Part shown: in pieces, positions 28,345 to 36,932 of the stretch
How the letters are laid out: each line of letters starts with the position of its first letter
Numbering within the stretch: the stretch's first letter is position 1
Made by a program: the position numbers and the translations under genes
Notes under the pieces: model-generated
Database searches by the model: none
Told to the model about the DNA's origin: nothing
The model's input: only the letters and a program-made list of their open reading frames with translations
Origin: Brooklawnia sp937867175
Lineage (GTDB): Bacteria; Actinomycetota; Actinomycetes; Propionibacteriales; Propionibacteriaceae
NCBI GenBank assembly: GCA_036821905.1
Contig: DAISIR010000001.1
Location: forward strand, 248,001 to 312,000
Direction: 5' to 3'
DNA length: 64,000 nt

Positions 28345-28365
28345 CTGTATCAGCGCCTGATACAG
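28345..28365. promoter_or_regulatory. Perfect inverted repeat, probable XRE operator
   Basis: Arms CTGTATCAG and CTGATACAG are exact complements separated by CGC. The site is 34 bp before the XRE start and ~100 bp before the divergent methyltransferase start, so a bound dimer could control both directions. A 9-3-9 palindrome is the size expected for a lambda-repressor-like dimer. A weaker CTGA-N4-TCAG sequence lies about 60 bp towards the restriction operon. Confidence 0.7.
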
Positions 28366-28399
28366 TGCGTCTCGTGACGCGACAGGGAAGATCACAGTC

Positions 28400-28621
28400 A
28401 TGACTTTGGGCGAGCGGATCCGCGAAGCGCGTGACGCCCGCGGCTGGTCTCAGGGCGAGCTGGCCAAGCGGTGCGGCCTCTCGCGGCCGACGATCGCTCG
28501 GATCGAGGGTGGCCAGCACGTGCGCATGGTGACATTGGAGAAGGTGGCCAAGGCCTTGGGACTGGCCGTGGCGCTCGGCAAGGATGCCGACCAGGAGGGC
28601 GAGGGGTCTCATGCGCAGTAG
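28400..28621 (+). CDS. Small XRE-family regulator
   Basis: A 73-residue single-domain lambda-repressor-like protein. The HTH is in the middle (WSQGELAKRCGLSRPTIARIEGG) with flanking helices, ending in a short acidic tail. Size and position, divergent from a restriction operon with a palindrome between, recall controller (C) proteins that delay endonuclease expression, though C proteins usually sit on the endonuclease strand. GGGAAG lies 9 nt before the ATG. Its stop overlaps the recombinase start by 11 bp, so it is co-expressed with the recombinase. Confidence 0.85.
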   Translation: MTLGERIREARDARGWSQGELAKRCGLSRPTIARIEGGQHVRMVTLEKVAKALGLAVALGKDADQEGEGSHAQ

Positions 28622-30179
28622 GCCTGCCTTCAACGACAACACGTTGGCGATCGCGTACTACCGCTACTCCTCAGCTGCTCAGAACGAGGCGTCGATCGAT
28701 CAGCAGCGTGAGCTTGCGCACAGGTGGGCAGATAGCCGAGGCCTGACGATCGTGCGCGAGTACGACGACCCGGCCAAGACCGGCACCAACACGAACCGGC
28801 CGGGGTTCCAGCAGATGATGCGCGAGATCGACGAGATCAAGCCCGCGTACCTGGTGATGTGGAAGAACGACCGGCTGGGGCGCAACGTCATGGACGTGCT
28901 GAGCGCCAAGCAGGCGATCCGGGCGGCAGGCTGCCAGCTCCATTACATCGAGGGTGTGTCCCCCAACGAGGACGACCCGGACACGTTCCTGGTCGAGCTG
29001 CTGATGGACGGCATGGCGGCGCACTACTCGACCAGCCTGTCGCGCAACATCAAGCGCGGGGTGAACTACAACGCGGAGCGGGCGCTGGCCAACGGTAGGA
29101 AGATCTTCGGGTTCCAGATCGGCGCCGACAAGCGATACGAGCTCGACCCGGTCACAGCACCCGTTGTCGCGCAGATGTTCGACGATTACGCCCGCGGCAA
29201 GCCGATGCAGCGGATCGCCGATGAGCTCAACGCCGCCGGGATGAGGACCACCACGGGCTACAAGTTCTCACCCAAGACCCTGAACAAGTTGCTCAAGAGC
29301 AGGGCCTACGTCGGCGAATACTCCTACGCCGGGCACGTGGTGGAAGGCGGCATGCCGAGGATCGTCGACGACGCGACCTTCGCAGAGGTGCAGAAGAAGT
29401 TCGCGCTGAACAAGCGGATGGGTGCCAAGTCGAAGGAGCAGCTGGCGGCACTGGGTGACGAGGCGCCGGACTATTGGCTGACCGGCAAGATGTTCTGCGC
29501 GCTGTGCGGCGAACGGATGGCAGGGGTCTCGGGTACCTCGAAGACCGGGCGCAAGTACCGGTATTACTACTGCTTGGCGCAGCGCAAGGGGAAGTGCCGA
29601 GCTCGGTCAGTGCGCAAGGACGACATCGAAGAGCAAGTCGTGAGCGTCGTGGAAGGCTTCCTCAATAACAGCGAGATGCTGGCCTCCCTGGCGGTCGACA
29701 TGGCTGCGCACTACCGCCAGACCCAGACGAGGGACCAGGGCATCCTGGAAGGCCTGGAGGCCCGCAGGAAGGACGTCGAGGGGAAGCTGGCCAACTTCGT
29801 CAAGGCCATCGCCATGGGGATCATGAACGAGTCCACGGCCGAGGCCATGGCTTCGTTGGAGGAGCAGAAGAAGGAGCTCGACGCTGCCATCCAGGCCGAG
29901 AACGTGAAGGTGGCGCTGTTCGAGGACGAGACGTCGATCGGCGCGTTCTACCGGCGATTCGCCCACGCGACGATGGACACGGCAGAGACGAGAGACCTGC
30001 TGTTCGACTACTTCGTCGACAAGATCTTCGTGGGGGCCGGCTCGCTGACGATCGCGTCGTGGTTCTTCAGCGGGGCTAACGAGATCACGTTCGAGGATCT
30101 CGCCGAGGCTCAACAGGTGGGGGAAGTGCTGAACGTAGAGTTCAACACTTCCCCCCGAGGTGGAGGTGGCGGGAATTGA
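28611..30179 (+). CDS. Large serine recombinase (island integrase)
   Basis: A 522-residue large serine recombinase. The catalytic domain starts at LAIAYYRYSSAAQNEASIDQQ with nucleophile Ser 20 and continues through NDRLGRNV and the LLMDGMAAHYSTSLSRNIKRG region to the long helix. The recombinase domain (AERALANGRKIFGFQIG to about 275) and a zinc ribbon (FCALCGERM...YYCLAQRKGKC) follow, with a coiled coil at ~370-440. ATG 28611 has GAGGGG four bases upstream. The last codons (RGGGGGN) are encoded by the antisense of the tmRNA acceptor and T-arm, and the stop lies inside the tmRNA gene, so the gene end was made by integration there. It is the obvious integrase for the island. Confidence 0.92.
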   Translation: MRSRPAFNDNTLAIAYYRYSSAAQNEASIDQQRELAHRWADSRGLTIVREYDDPAKTGTNTNRPGFQQMMREIDEIKPAYLVMWKNDRLGRNVMDVLSAKQAIRAAGCQLHYIEGVSPNEDDPDTFLVELLMDGMAAHYSTSLSRNIKRGVNYNAERALANGRKIFGFQIGADKRYELDPVTAPVVAQMFDDYARGKPMQRIADELNAAGMRTTTGYKFSPKTLNKLLKSRAYVGEYSYAGHVVEGGMPRIVDDATFAEVQKKFALNKRMGAKSKEQLAALGDEAPDYWLTGKMFCALCGERMAGVSGTSKTGRKYRYYYCLAQRKGKCRARSVRKDDIEEQVVSVVEGFLNNSEMLASLAVDMAAHYRQTQTRDQGILEGLEARRKDVEGKLANFVKAIAMGIMNESTAEAMASLEEQKKELDAAIQAENVKVALFEDETSIGAFYRRFAHATMDTAETRDLLFDYFVDKIFVGAGSLTIASWFFSGANEITFEDLAEAQQVGEVLNVEFNTSPRGGGGGN

Positions 30180-30526
30180 ACCCGCGTCCTGACGAGGCGG
30201 ACCAGACATTCTCCGGGTGCAGCTGACAGATCGTTTTGCTTGGCCCCTGCACTCACGTCAGCATGTTGCAGACAGGCCCAGCTCGGTTTGAGTCCCGATC
30301 AGCCCTCCGAGCTGGAGCTGATCAGCGAGCCTCCTTGATTAGGCCAGGAACCGGACGGAAGGCTACATCCGGGCTGACCCTTCGGTCACTGCTCAGGCAG
30401 CGAGAGCGAAGTCAGTGCGCTTTGAGTTGGCACTTATTGGTTCCCAAGGAACATTTACGAGATGACCTTGGATTCTCGACCCGCTTCTCCTGGAACTACC
30501 ATCTCCAGTCGAAACCAGTCACCCCC
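30159..30526 (-). ncRNA. ssrA: Transfer-messenger RNA
   Basis: A ~368-nt tmRNA. The 5' acceptor GGGGGTG pairs with the 3' CACCTCC, followed by discriminator A; the T-arm is GCGGG-TTCAATT-CCCGC. The tag reading frame resumes at GCC (30431) and encodes ANSKRTDFALAA followed by TGA. Downstream of the discriminator the genome reads CCT instead of CCA, so the terminal A is not encoded, at the junction with the island. With smpB nearby it frees stalled ribosomes and marks the nascent chain for proteolysis. Confidence 0.95.
30393..30431 (-). other. tmRNA tag-peptide reading frame
   Basis: GCC resume codon, then codons giving ANSKRTDFALAA and TGA. The C-terminal FALAA is a standard actinobacterial ClpP-type degron. 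Confidence 0.92.
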
Positions 30527-30616
30527 CTGTTCAGTTGTCAGTGATACAACGATAGCTGATCGCCGAAAATTCCTTGTAACGGGTGCTCGGCGAACGGGGC
30601 TCGCTGCGTTGGAGTG

Positions 30617-31279
30617 TCAGCGTCCGCTCGGGTCGAGCGGGGTGACCTTCGTGATCTTGGTGAGCGGGTTGGTCCAGTCTTGACCGTTGCCAGCTTTCAC
30701 CGCGCCAGCGATGGTCAGGCCGAGCCAGCCAAGCCAGACCAAACCCATCAGGTTGCCCAAGCCGAGGATTCCGAAAACGATGGCGGCCGCCACGAAGACG
30801 CCACCCGCGATCAGCTGGTAGTTGAACGCCTTGGCGGCCTCCCTGCGCAACACGCTGCCAGGACGTGTGGACGAGTGGACGATCAGTGGACCGAAGATCC
30901 AGGTGAGCGCGCCGGACAAGTGGGTCAGAGTCGCGTTCCGCTGGCTGTCGCCCCCGGGGAACACGGGCATCCGCGCCGCCTGCGGGTTCTGCGGACCGTA
31001 TCCGCGCTGGTACTGCTCGCCCATTCGGATCATCGCCTGATTGAGCGGAGCAGGGATGTTCTGGATCGCCGCGAACAACTGGTCGGCGCGAGTCGCATTC
31101 ATCGCGCGAGTGAAGCGCTGTTCGAAATCGGTGGTGGTGATCCGGCCCTCGCGGTGCGCCTGGTGCAACAACCGCTCCGCACGATCACGTTCAGCCTCGG
31201 AGACCGGGGCGTCCGGAGCCGGGTATCGGTTGGTCGGCTGCGAGTTGTTCAACAAGGGCCACTGCGAATCGTTCGTCAT
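30617..31279 (-). CDS. DUF1707/DUF4870-type membrane protein
   Basis: A 220-residue protein. Residues ~20-75 (SEAERDRAERLLHQAHREGRITTTDFEQRFTRAMNATR) are the DUF1707 (SHOCT-like) domain found in actinobacteria. From ~105, THLSGALTWIFGPLIVH, then a Lys/Asn-rich helix and two further helices (GGVFVAAAIVFGILGLG, MGLVWLGWLGLTIAGAV) match the DUF4870/Tic20-like membrane module. Function unknown; probably a small envelope protein. ATG 31279 is chosen; an ATG nine bases earlier is also possible because the GGAGGG box lies between them. Located between ssrA and smpB. Confidence 0.8.
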   Translation of the reverse strand: MTNDSQWPLLNNSQPTNRYPAPDAPVSEAERDRAERLLHQAHREGRITTTDFEQRFTRAMNATRADQLFAAIQNIPAPLNQAMIRMGEQYQRGYGPQNPQAARMPVFPGGDSQRNATLTHLSGALTWIFGPLIVHSSTRPGSVLRREAAKAFNYQLIAGGVFVAAAIVFGILGLGNLMGLVWLGWLGLTIAGAVKAGNGQDWTNPLTKITKVTPLDPSGR

Positions 31280-31384
31280 GCCCTCCATTATCGCCCCGGC
31301 GGCAGCATCCACTATCGGCCATCGCACCCAGGCACCCCTTGGCAAACCCCGAAGGACGCACCAGCCGGCGACGACCCGAACCGT

Positions 31385-31861
31385 TCAGCGGCGTCCCCGG
31401 CGGCGCTCGGACAGCTCCCGTTCCACATCACGGCGGGCGTCCCGCTCTGCGATTGTCTGGCGCTTGTCCCAGTCCTTCTTGCCGGTGGCCACGGCCAGTT
31501 CGACCTTGGCGTACCCGTCGGAGAAGTAGATCGACAGCGGCACTAGCGTGCGTCCCGAATCGCCCACCTGCCGTTCCAGCTTGACGATCTGGTTCCGGTG
31601 CAGCAGCAGCTTGCGATTGCGCTTCGCCGCATGATTGCTGAAGGTGCCGAACTCGTACTCGGGGATGTGCGCGTTGCGCAGCCAGACCTCGCCGTTGTCG
31701 ATGGTGGCGAACGCGTCGACCAAGGACGCCCGGCCGGCCCGCAGCGACTTCACCTCAGTGCCGGTGAGCACCATGCCGGCCTCAACCCGCTCGCCGATGT
31801 GGTAGTCGTGCAGCGCCTTCTTGTTGCGCGCAACCACCTTCTGGCCCTTTTCGCGTGGCAT
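31385..31861 (-). CDS. smpB: SsrA-binding protein SmpB
   Basis: A 158-residue SmpB that binds the tRNA-like part of tmRNA and places it in the ribosomal A site. VARNKKALHDYHIGERVEAGMVLTGTEVKSLRAG is the conserved oligonucleotide-binding core and ATGKKDWDKRQTIAERDARRDVEREL the C-terminal helix that enters the mRNA channel. ATG 31861 is five bases after AGGAG; the upstream in-frame GTG lies on that box. ssrA is ~860 bp downstream on the same strand. Confidence 0.97.
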   Translation of the reverse strand: MPREKGQKVVARNKKALHDYHIGERVEAGMVLTGTEVKSLRAGRASLVDAFATIDNGEVWLRNAHIPEYEFGTFSNHAAKRNRKLLLHRNQIVKLERQVGDSGRTLVPLSIYFSDGYAKVELAVATGKKDWDKRQTIAERDARRDVERELSERRRGRR

Positions 31862-32105
31862 CGGCACTCCTGAGTTCGTGGTTGCGGGACGCAGAAGCCC
31901 CGAGGGTCAAGCCTACCAAGGCGACCCGCGAGGCCCTGCGTCCCGGCCGACGGCGACTCCCACAAGGACTCGTCGCCCGCCGTGGCAGGCCTTTCCGATA
32001 GTGGCGGCGTCGGTCGATATTGTCTAGCCGTGCTCGCCGGGTGCTGGGCGGCCACGGGATCGCAGCTGGCGCTTGAATGGACCAGGCTCGGAGGAGGGGG
32101 GTGCG

Positions 32106-33605
32106 ATGGTGCACGTAACACCGGAGACTCATCGGGGCCCATCGCAGACTGGGTCAGCTCACGCGTGGCTGCCGATCGCAGTCGGACTGTTGGCCATTGC
32201 GGTGGCGGGGTGGAAGATTTGGGTTCCGGGAATGTGGCACGACGAGGTGGCGACCCTGGTGGCGGCCGACCGAAGCTTGGGGTCACTCGCCAGGATGCTG
32301 CGCGAGGTCGACGCGGTTCATGGCCTCTACTACGCCATCATGAATGGGTGGGTCAATCTGGCGGGGACCAGCGCGTTTGCGCTGCGACTACCGTCTACGC
32401 TGGCGGTCGGGGGCACCGCAGCCGTCATGACGGCCCTGGGGCAGCGCGAATGGGGGGCGGTGGCTGGCACCGTTGCGGGGCTGGCGTCGGTCGCCATCCC
32501 GCGTTCACTCTGGTTGGCGACGGAGGCGAGGTCCTACGCCATCGCCACGTTCCTGGTAGCGCTGATGGTCTACACGTTCTGGCGCGCCCTACAACAAACC
32601 CGACTCGGCTGGTGGGCCGCGTATGCCGGGGTAGCCGGCCTCGCGATTCTTGCCTTCATGTACAGCGTGCTCGTCCTGCCGGCCCTCGCCATGGCCGCAT
32701 GGGCTGTGGGCTGGGGTGAGCGCCAAGGACGCCGGTTCTGGGTGGCCACAGCCGCCGCAGGGCTCGCTGGTTCGCCGATGGTACTGATGGCGATCACCCA
32801 ACGCCAGCAGGTTGGGTGGCTCACGCCGGTTCTCTTGAGTCGACTGCACCGAGAACTGAGCTCGGCCTTCTTGACCGGGACGAAGAACGGGCTCGTGTAC
32901 GTCTGGTGGGTCTTTCTCGGTAGCTGTGCGCTGACGTGGCTGGTCGCAATCTGTCGGCAGGGACGTCGAGAGCGTGGTCTGTTCGTGCTGGCCACCGGAT
33001 GGCTGGCCATCCCCTTGACCGCGCTCTTGACAGTCAGCTTGGTGGTGCCCTTGTGGACGCCACGGTACGGATCGATCTGCGTTCCGGCCCTTGCCCTGTT
33101 CGTTGCCGGGGCAGTCGCTGCTCTCGGGGCCCGCGTCTGGCAGGCGATCGTGGTGTCGGTGATCCTGGCCCTACTCGCCTGTCAGTCTTGGCATGCGCAT
33201 CGGCTGCCGAACGCCAAGGACACCCTGCTGGACGTGGCTGCGATCGTCTCCCAGGTCCGTCAGCCAGGCGATGTGGTCTGGTTCGTCGCACGTCCCGCCG
33301 GTTCTGACCGGACCCCTCGGATCGTGCGCTACGCCTACCCGGAGGCCTTCACGGGGATGGCGGACCTCACTCTCGACCGGCCCTTCGAAGACTCGGGCAC
33401 GTTGTTCGAGACCGAGAAACCTCTCACCGAAGTGCAGCAGCAACTCGCAGGTGTTGACCGGCTCGTCGGCGTCATGTATTGGCCAGCCGACTTCTCCGAG
33501 GACTTTGCCGAGGCCGACCTCGCCAAACTCGCCCAGTTCGGCCTGGTCGAGACCGACCACCGCGTGGCAGGGCGCTGGACGGTGATCGTCATGGAGCGCG
33601 CCTGA
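32106..33605 (+). CDS. GT-C family glycosyltransferase (mannosyltransferase-like)
   Basis: A 499-residue polytopic membrane protein. WHDEVATLVAADRS just after the first helix is the periplasmic D/E motif of GT-C (PMT/ArnT-type) enzymes that use polyprenyl-phosphate sugars; LATEARSYAIATFLVALMVYTFW is the second conserved loop-helix. Helices alternate to about 365, then a soluble C-terminal domain. Acceptor unknown; cell-wall polymer or protein glycosylation are both plausible. ATG 32106 follows GGAGGAGGGGGGTGCG. It is divergent from smpB and convergent with the peptidase gene (10-bp gap). Confidence 0.85.
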   Translation: MVHVTPETHRGPSQTGSAHAWLPIAVGLLAIAVAGWKIWVPGMWHDEVATLVAADRSLGSLARMLREVDAVHGLYYAIMNGWVNLAGTSAFALRLPSTLAVGGTAAVMTALGQREWGAVAGTVAGLASVAIPRSLWLATEARSYAIATFLVALMVYTFWRALQQTRLGWWAAYAGVAGLAILAFMYSVLVLPALAMAAWAVGWGERQGRRFWVATAAAGLAGSPMVLMAITQRQQVGWLTPVLLSRLHRELSSAFLTGTKNGLVYVWWVFLGSCALTWLVAICRQGRRERGLFVLATGWLAIPLTALLTVSLVVPLWTPRYGSICVPALALFVAGAVAALGARVWQAIVVSVILALLACQSWHAHRLPNAKDTLLDVAAIVSQVRQPGDVVWFVARPAGSDRTPRIVRYAYPEAFTGMADLTLDRPFEDSGTLFETEKPLTEVQQQLAGVDRLVGVMYWPADFSEDFAEADLAKLAQFGLVETDHRVAGRWTVIVMERA

Positions 33606-33615
33606 ACGGACCGGA

Positions 33616-35025
33616 TCACAGATAGTTGATCGGGTTGCTGACCTGCCCGTTGATCCAGACCTGGAAGTGCAGATGGCAGCCGGTCGACAGGCCGGTGGTC
33701 CCGATGTAGCCGATCACCTGCCCACGGCTTACCCACTGCCCCGTGCTGACGATGTAGCTGGACATGTGGTTGTATCCCGTGCTCACCTGCACACCACCGA
33801 CCCAACCGTTGTCGAGCACGACCCGGTTGCCCCAGCCACCGCTCGACGCCGTCGGAACCGTCTGAATCACCGTGCCGTCAGCCGCCGCATAGACCGCGGT
33901 ATTGCACGAGGCACCGATGTCGAGTCCGTCATGCAGTTCGCTGTAGCCAAGCACCGGGTTGGTTCGATAGCCGAAGTGCGAGGTGTAGGGCCCATTGGCC
34001 GGCATCGCCAACGGGAACCCCGACGACACTGCTGCGGCAGCCGGCTCGCTCGCCGCCGAGGAGTAGGACTGCTGGGCGGCGCTGGCGGCCGCTTGCCGAG
34101 CAGCCTCTGCGGCTGCGGCTGCGGCGGCGGCCTGCCGGGCGGCCTCCGCGGCACGTTCGGCGTTGCGCTGCTGGATGCGCTGGGTGACGGTATCCATCTC
34201 AGCCTGCATGGCATCATTGTTGGCGCGCTCATCGGCCAAGACCTTTGAAGCCGCCGCCTCGGCGGCCTCGTTGGCGGCAAGCAACTCAGAGACCTTGGCG
34301 GCTGCCTCATCGGCTGCTCGCTCGGCGGCCTGGGTGACGGCCAGATGTGCAGCGGCTGCCTCGCGCACCACCCGGGCCCGATCCTCCAGGTTCGCCATCA
34401 GCGTCTGGTCGTTCTGCAGCTGCAACTGCATCTGGGTGAGCCGGTTCACCTCAGAGGCGTTGGCGTTGTAGAGCGTCGACGCCCACTGGACGCGCGAGCT
34501 CACGTCGCCAGCGTCCGCGGTATCGACGAACAGCATGCCGATCGACAGCATCGCGGCGTTTTGCTGATGGGTGGTCCGCATGTCGACAACGGCCTTGGTC
34601 TTCTGGGCGGCGACGCCCTGCTGGCCGGCCGCAACCGCGTCCTGCGCCAGCGTCAGCGCCTGTTCCGCGTCGAACAGTTCTGTGGCCTTCTGGGCGTCCA
34701 CCTGCGCTGCGGCGTCGCGTTCGCTGGTAGCCCGGGCCAGCACTGCTCTGGCGTCGGCCAGTGCTGTTCGGGACTGGGAGACCTGAGCGGTTGCGGCGTC
34801 CAGTTCTACGCTGTAGCCCGAGATCGCGGTATTCGAGTTGGCAATCCGGCCCTGCAGGGCGGACTGCTGGTCGTCCAGGTCATCGGCGGCGGCCGGCAGC
34901 ATCGGTTGCCACAGCGCGCCGACGAGGACCAAGGTGGCCAAGCGCAACGGCCACCCCCGGCCACGGATCGGATTGGCGTTTCTCGAGACAGGTCCAGCAT
35001 TGGTCAGCCCTCGAGCCACGGTCAC
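33616..35025 (-). CDS. FtsEX-linked M23 peptidoglycan endopeptidase
   Basis: A 469-residue secreted protein. A signal peptide (LRLATLVLVGALWQPMLPAAA) is followed by a long Ala/Gln-rich coiled coil to about 300 and an LytM/M23 domain at the C-terminus. Zinc ligands appear as HDGLD near 370 and HLHF near 455. EnvC/PcsB/RipC-type proteins of this build are activated by FtsEX through the coil to open septal peptidoglycan. The gene directly follows ftsX on the same strand. The frame is clean and the Ala-rich hinge before the LytM domain is unusually long. Confidence 0.92.
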   Translation of the reverse strand: MTVARGLTNAGPVSRNANPIRGRGWPLRLATLVLVGALWQPMLPAAADDLDDQQSALQGRIANSNTAISGYSVELDAATAQVSQSRTALADARAVLARATSERDAAAQVDAQKATELFDAEQALTLAQDAVAAGQQGVAAQKTKAVVDMRTTHQQNAAMLSIGMLFVDTADAGDVSSRVQWASTLYNANASEVNRLTQMQLQLQNDQTLMANLEDRARVVREAAAAHLAVTQAAERAADEAAAKVSELLAANEAAEAAASKVLADERANNDAMQAEMDTVTQRIQQRNAERAAEAARQAAAAAAAAEAARQAAASAAQQSYSSAASEPAAAAVSSGFPLAMPANGPYTSHFGYRTNPVLGYSELHDGLDIGASCNTAVYAAADGTVIQTVPTASSGGWGNRVVLDNGWVGGVQVSTGYNHMSSYIVSTGQWVSRGQVIGYIGTTGLSTGCHLHFQVWINGQVSNPINYL

Positions 35026-35035
35026 ACTCCCTTGT

Positions 35036-35950
35036 TCAGACGCGCAGGTACCTACGTGTAGTGATCAACGTGGGCACAATAGACAGCACAACCGCGACAA
35101 TGGCAACCAACCCGACGGCCATCCACGCGTCCCCCCAAGTAATCCAAGGTAAAGCCTTGATTGAGACTTTAGCGTTACGTTCGATGAGGAACTCATAGGA
35201 ACCGAACACGACGATGGCGGACAAGATCGTGCTGACGACCCCCGCAAAAAGGGCCTCCAACAGGAACGGCAGCATGATGTAGACGTTGGACGCACCAACC
35301 AGCCTCATGATTCCGATCTCCCGACGCCGGGTGAACGCCGACATGCGAATGGTGTTGCCGATCTGCAACATGGCGGCCACCAAGAGCAGGGCAGCCATGC
35401 CCATCGTCCCCCACTTGAGGCCATTGAGCACGGAGAAAATGGGGTCGAGCACCTGATGGAGGTCGAGCACGTTCTGCACACCGGGCAAGCTCGACGCCTC
35501 GGCAACCACGCCTTGGTAGTTCTCAGGATCTTTCAGTTTGACGCGATAGGAATCCTGCATCTGATCGACAGTCAGCGAATCGAGCAGCGGAGAATCTGCA
35601 TAGGTGCGCTGGTAATCGTCATACGCATCCTGCTTGGACTCGTAGAAAACCTCTTGGACGTCGGGGTTCTGCTCCAGTCGGGTGCGAATGTTCTCCCGCT
35701 GGACGTCGGAGGTGTCCTGCCCCGGTTCGCAGTTGCCGGATTGACTCGTGCCGGCGGAATCTTTGGTGCACAAGAAGACCGAGATCTCGATCTTGTCGTA
35801 CCAGCGTCCCTTGACCCGATCGACCTCCTGGAAGGTCATCACCGAAAGACCAAACAAAGTCAGTGAGACGGTCATCGTGACGATCACCGCGATCGTCATC
35901 GACATGTTGCGCTTCAGACCCGACCAGGTCTCGCGAAAAGTGTGTCGCAT
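35036..35950 (-). CDS. ftsX: Cell division permease FtsX
   Basis: A 304-residue FtsX. MRHTFRETWSGLKRNMSMTIAVIVTMTVSLTLFG gives the amphipathic N-terminus and first helix; a large extracellular domain (about 55-190, with the pair CTKD...NCEPG) is the loop that grips the endopeptidase coil; three more helices follow, with FTRRREIGIMRLVGAS as the FtsX core motif contacting FtsE. The ATG at 35950 is chosen over an in-frame extension to 36085 that overlaps ftsE. Confidence 0.96.
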   Translation of the reverse strand: MRHTFRETWSGLKRNMSMTIAVIVTMTVSLTLFGLSVMTFQEVDRVKGRWYDKIEISVFLCTKDSAGTSQSGNCEPGQDTSDVQRENIRTRLEQNPDVQEVFYESKQDAYDDYQRTYADSPLLDSLTVDQMQDSYRVKLKDPENYQGVVAEASSLPGVQNVLDLHQVLDPIFSVLNGLKWGTMGMAALLLVAAMLQIGNTIRMSAFTRRREIGIMRLVGASNVYIMLPFLLEALFAGVVSTILSAIVVFGSYEFLIERNAKVSIKALPWITWGDAWMAVGLVAIVAVVLSIVPTLITTRRYLRV

Positions 35951-35984
35951 TGGTTGGTGCTCTCCTCGAAAGGTTGGGTCAGGG

Positions 35985-36671
35985 TCAGGCCGTGCCGTAG
36001 ACGCCCTTGGCTTGGTCGCGAACCAGATTGCCCTGGTCGAGTTCGATGACTCGGCGCCGCATCTGGTCGACGATCGTCTGGTCATGAGTGGCCATGATGA
36101 TCGTGGTGTCGCGCTTGTTGATCCGGTCGAGCAGCTTCATGATGCCGACGCTGGTTTGCGGGTCGAGGTTGCCAGTGGGCTCGTCGGCGATCAGCAACTT
36201 CGGACGGTTGACGATCGCCCGGGCAATGGCCACGCGCTGCTGCTCACCGCCCGACAACTCCTCCGGTTGGCGCCCCTCCTTGCCACTCAGGCCGACCAAG
36301 TCGATCGTCTCGGGTACCACCTGCCGAATCTCGGAGGTCGGGCGTCCCAACACCTGCAGAGCGAACGAGACATTCTCGTAGACGGTCTTGCCGGGCAGCA
36401 GCCGGAAGTCCTGGAAGACGGTGCCGATCTGGCGACGCAGCGCCGGCACCTTCCACTGGTGCAGCCGACCGAGGTCTTTGCCCAGCACGAAGATACGGCC
36501 GGAGGTGGGCCGGTACTCACGCAGGATCAGGCGCAGGAAAGTGGACTTGCCCGAGCCGGAGGTGCCCACGAGGAAGACGAACTCACCCCGATCGATCTGG
36601 AGGTTGATGTGGCGAAGCGCGGGCTTGGTCTGACCCGCGTAGATCTTCGACACGTCCTCGAATGTGATCAC
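35985..36671 (-). CDS. ftsE: Cell division ATP-binding protein FtsE
   Basis: A 228-residue ABC ATPase that drives FtsX. Walker A GTSGSGKST, Q-loop VFQDFRLLPGKTVYENV, signature LSGGEQQRVAIARAIV, Walker B LLIADEPTGNLDP and H-loop THD are all intact. GTG 36671 is chosen as it starts ITFEDVSKIYAG, the family N-terminus; an in-frame extension to 36722 is not family-like. 34 bp separate it from ftsX. Confidence 0.96.
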   Translation of the reverse strand: MITFEDVSKIYAGQTKPALRHINLQIDRGEFVFLVGTSGSGKSTFLRLILREYRPTSGRIFVLGKDLGRLHQWKVPALRRQIGTVFQDFRLLPGKTVYENVSFALQVLGRPTSEIRQVVPETIDLVGLSGKEGRQPEELSGGEQQRVAIARAIVNRPKLLIADEPTGNLDPQTSVGIMKLLDRINKRDTTIIMATHDQTIVDQMRRRVIELDQGNLVRDQAKGVYGTA

Positions 36672-36932
36672 GTGACCGTCCTGTTCCTCGTGCCTATCTG
36701 AGCGCTTCCCCGCTGCACGCACCCGCGTCCGCCGGGACGCCCGGGCCCGGGCGTTTGGTCACGGGGGGCCGCGAGCGCATGGAAGCGTTTCTGAGAAATT
36801 CTCAGTCCTTGGGTGAGTCTAGGCGAACGGTCAAGTCGTTTCGGGACCGCCACGCGGGGTTTCGGCGGACGCCGGCACGAATGGGTGCATCCAGATCCCG
36901 TCTTGGACATCTTCTGCACCCACTGGCTCAGG

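Noticed and set aside
15558..30180. CRISPR array in the accessory island
   Set aside because: No regularly spaced repeats were seen; the repeats present are coding duplications, IS ends and hairpins.
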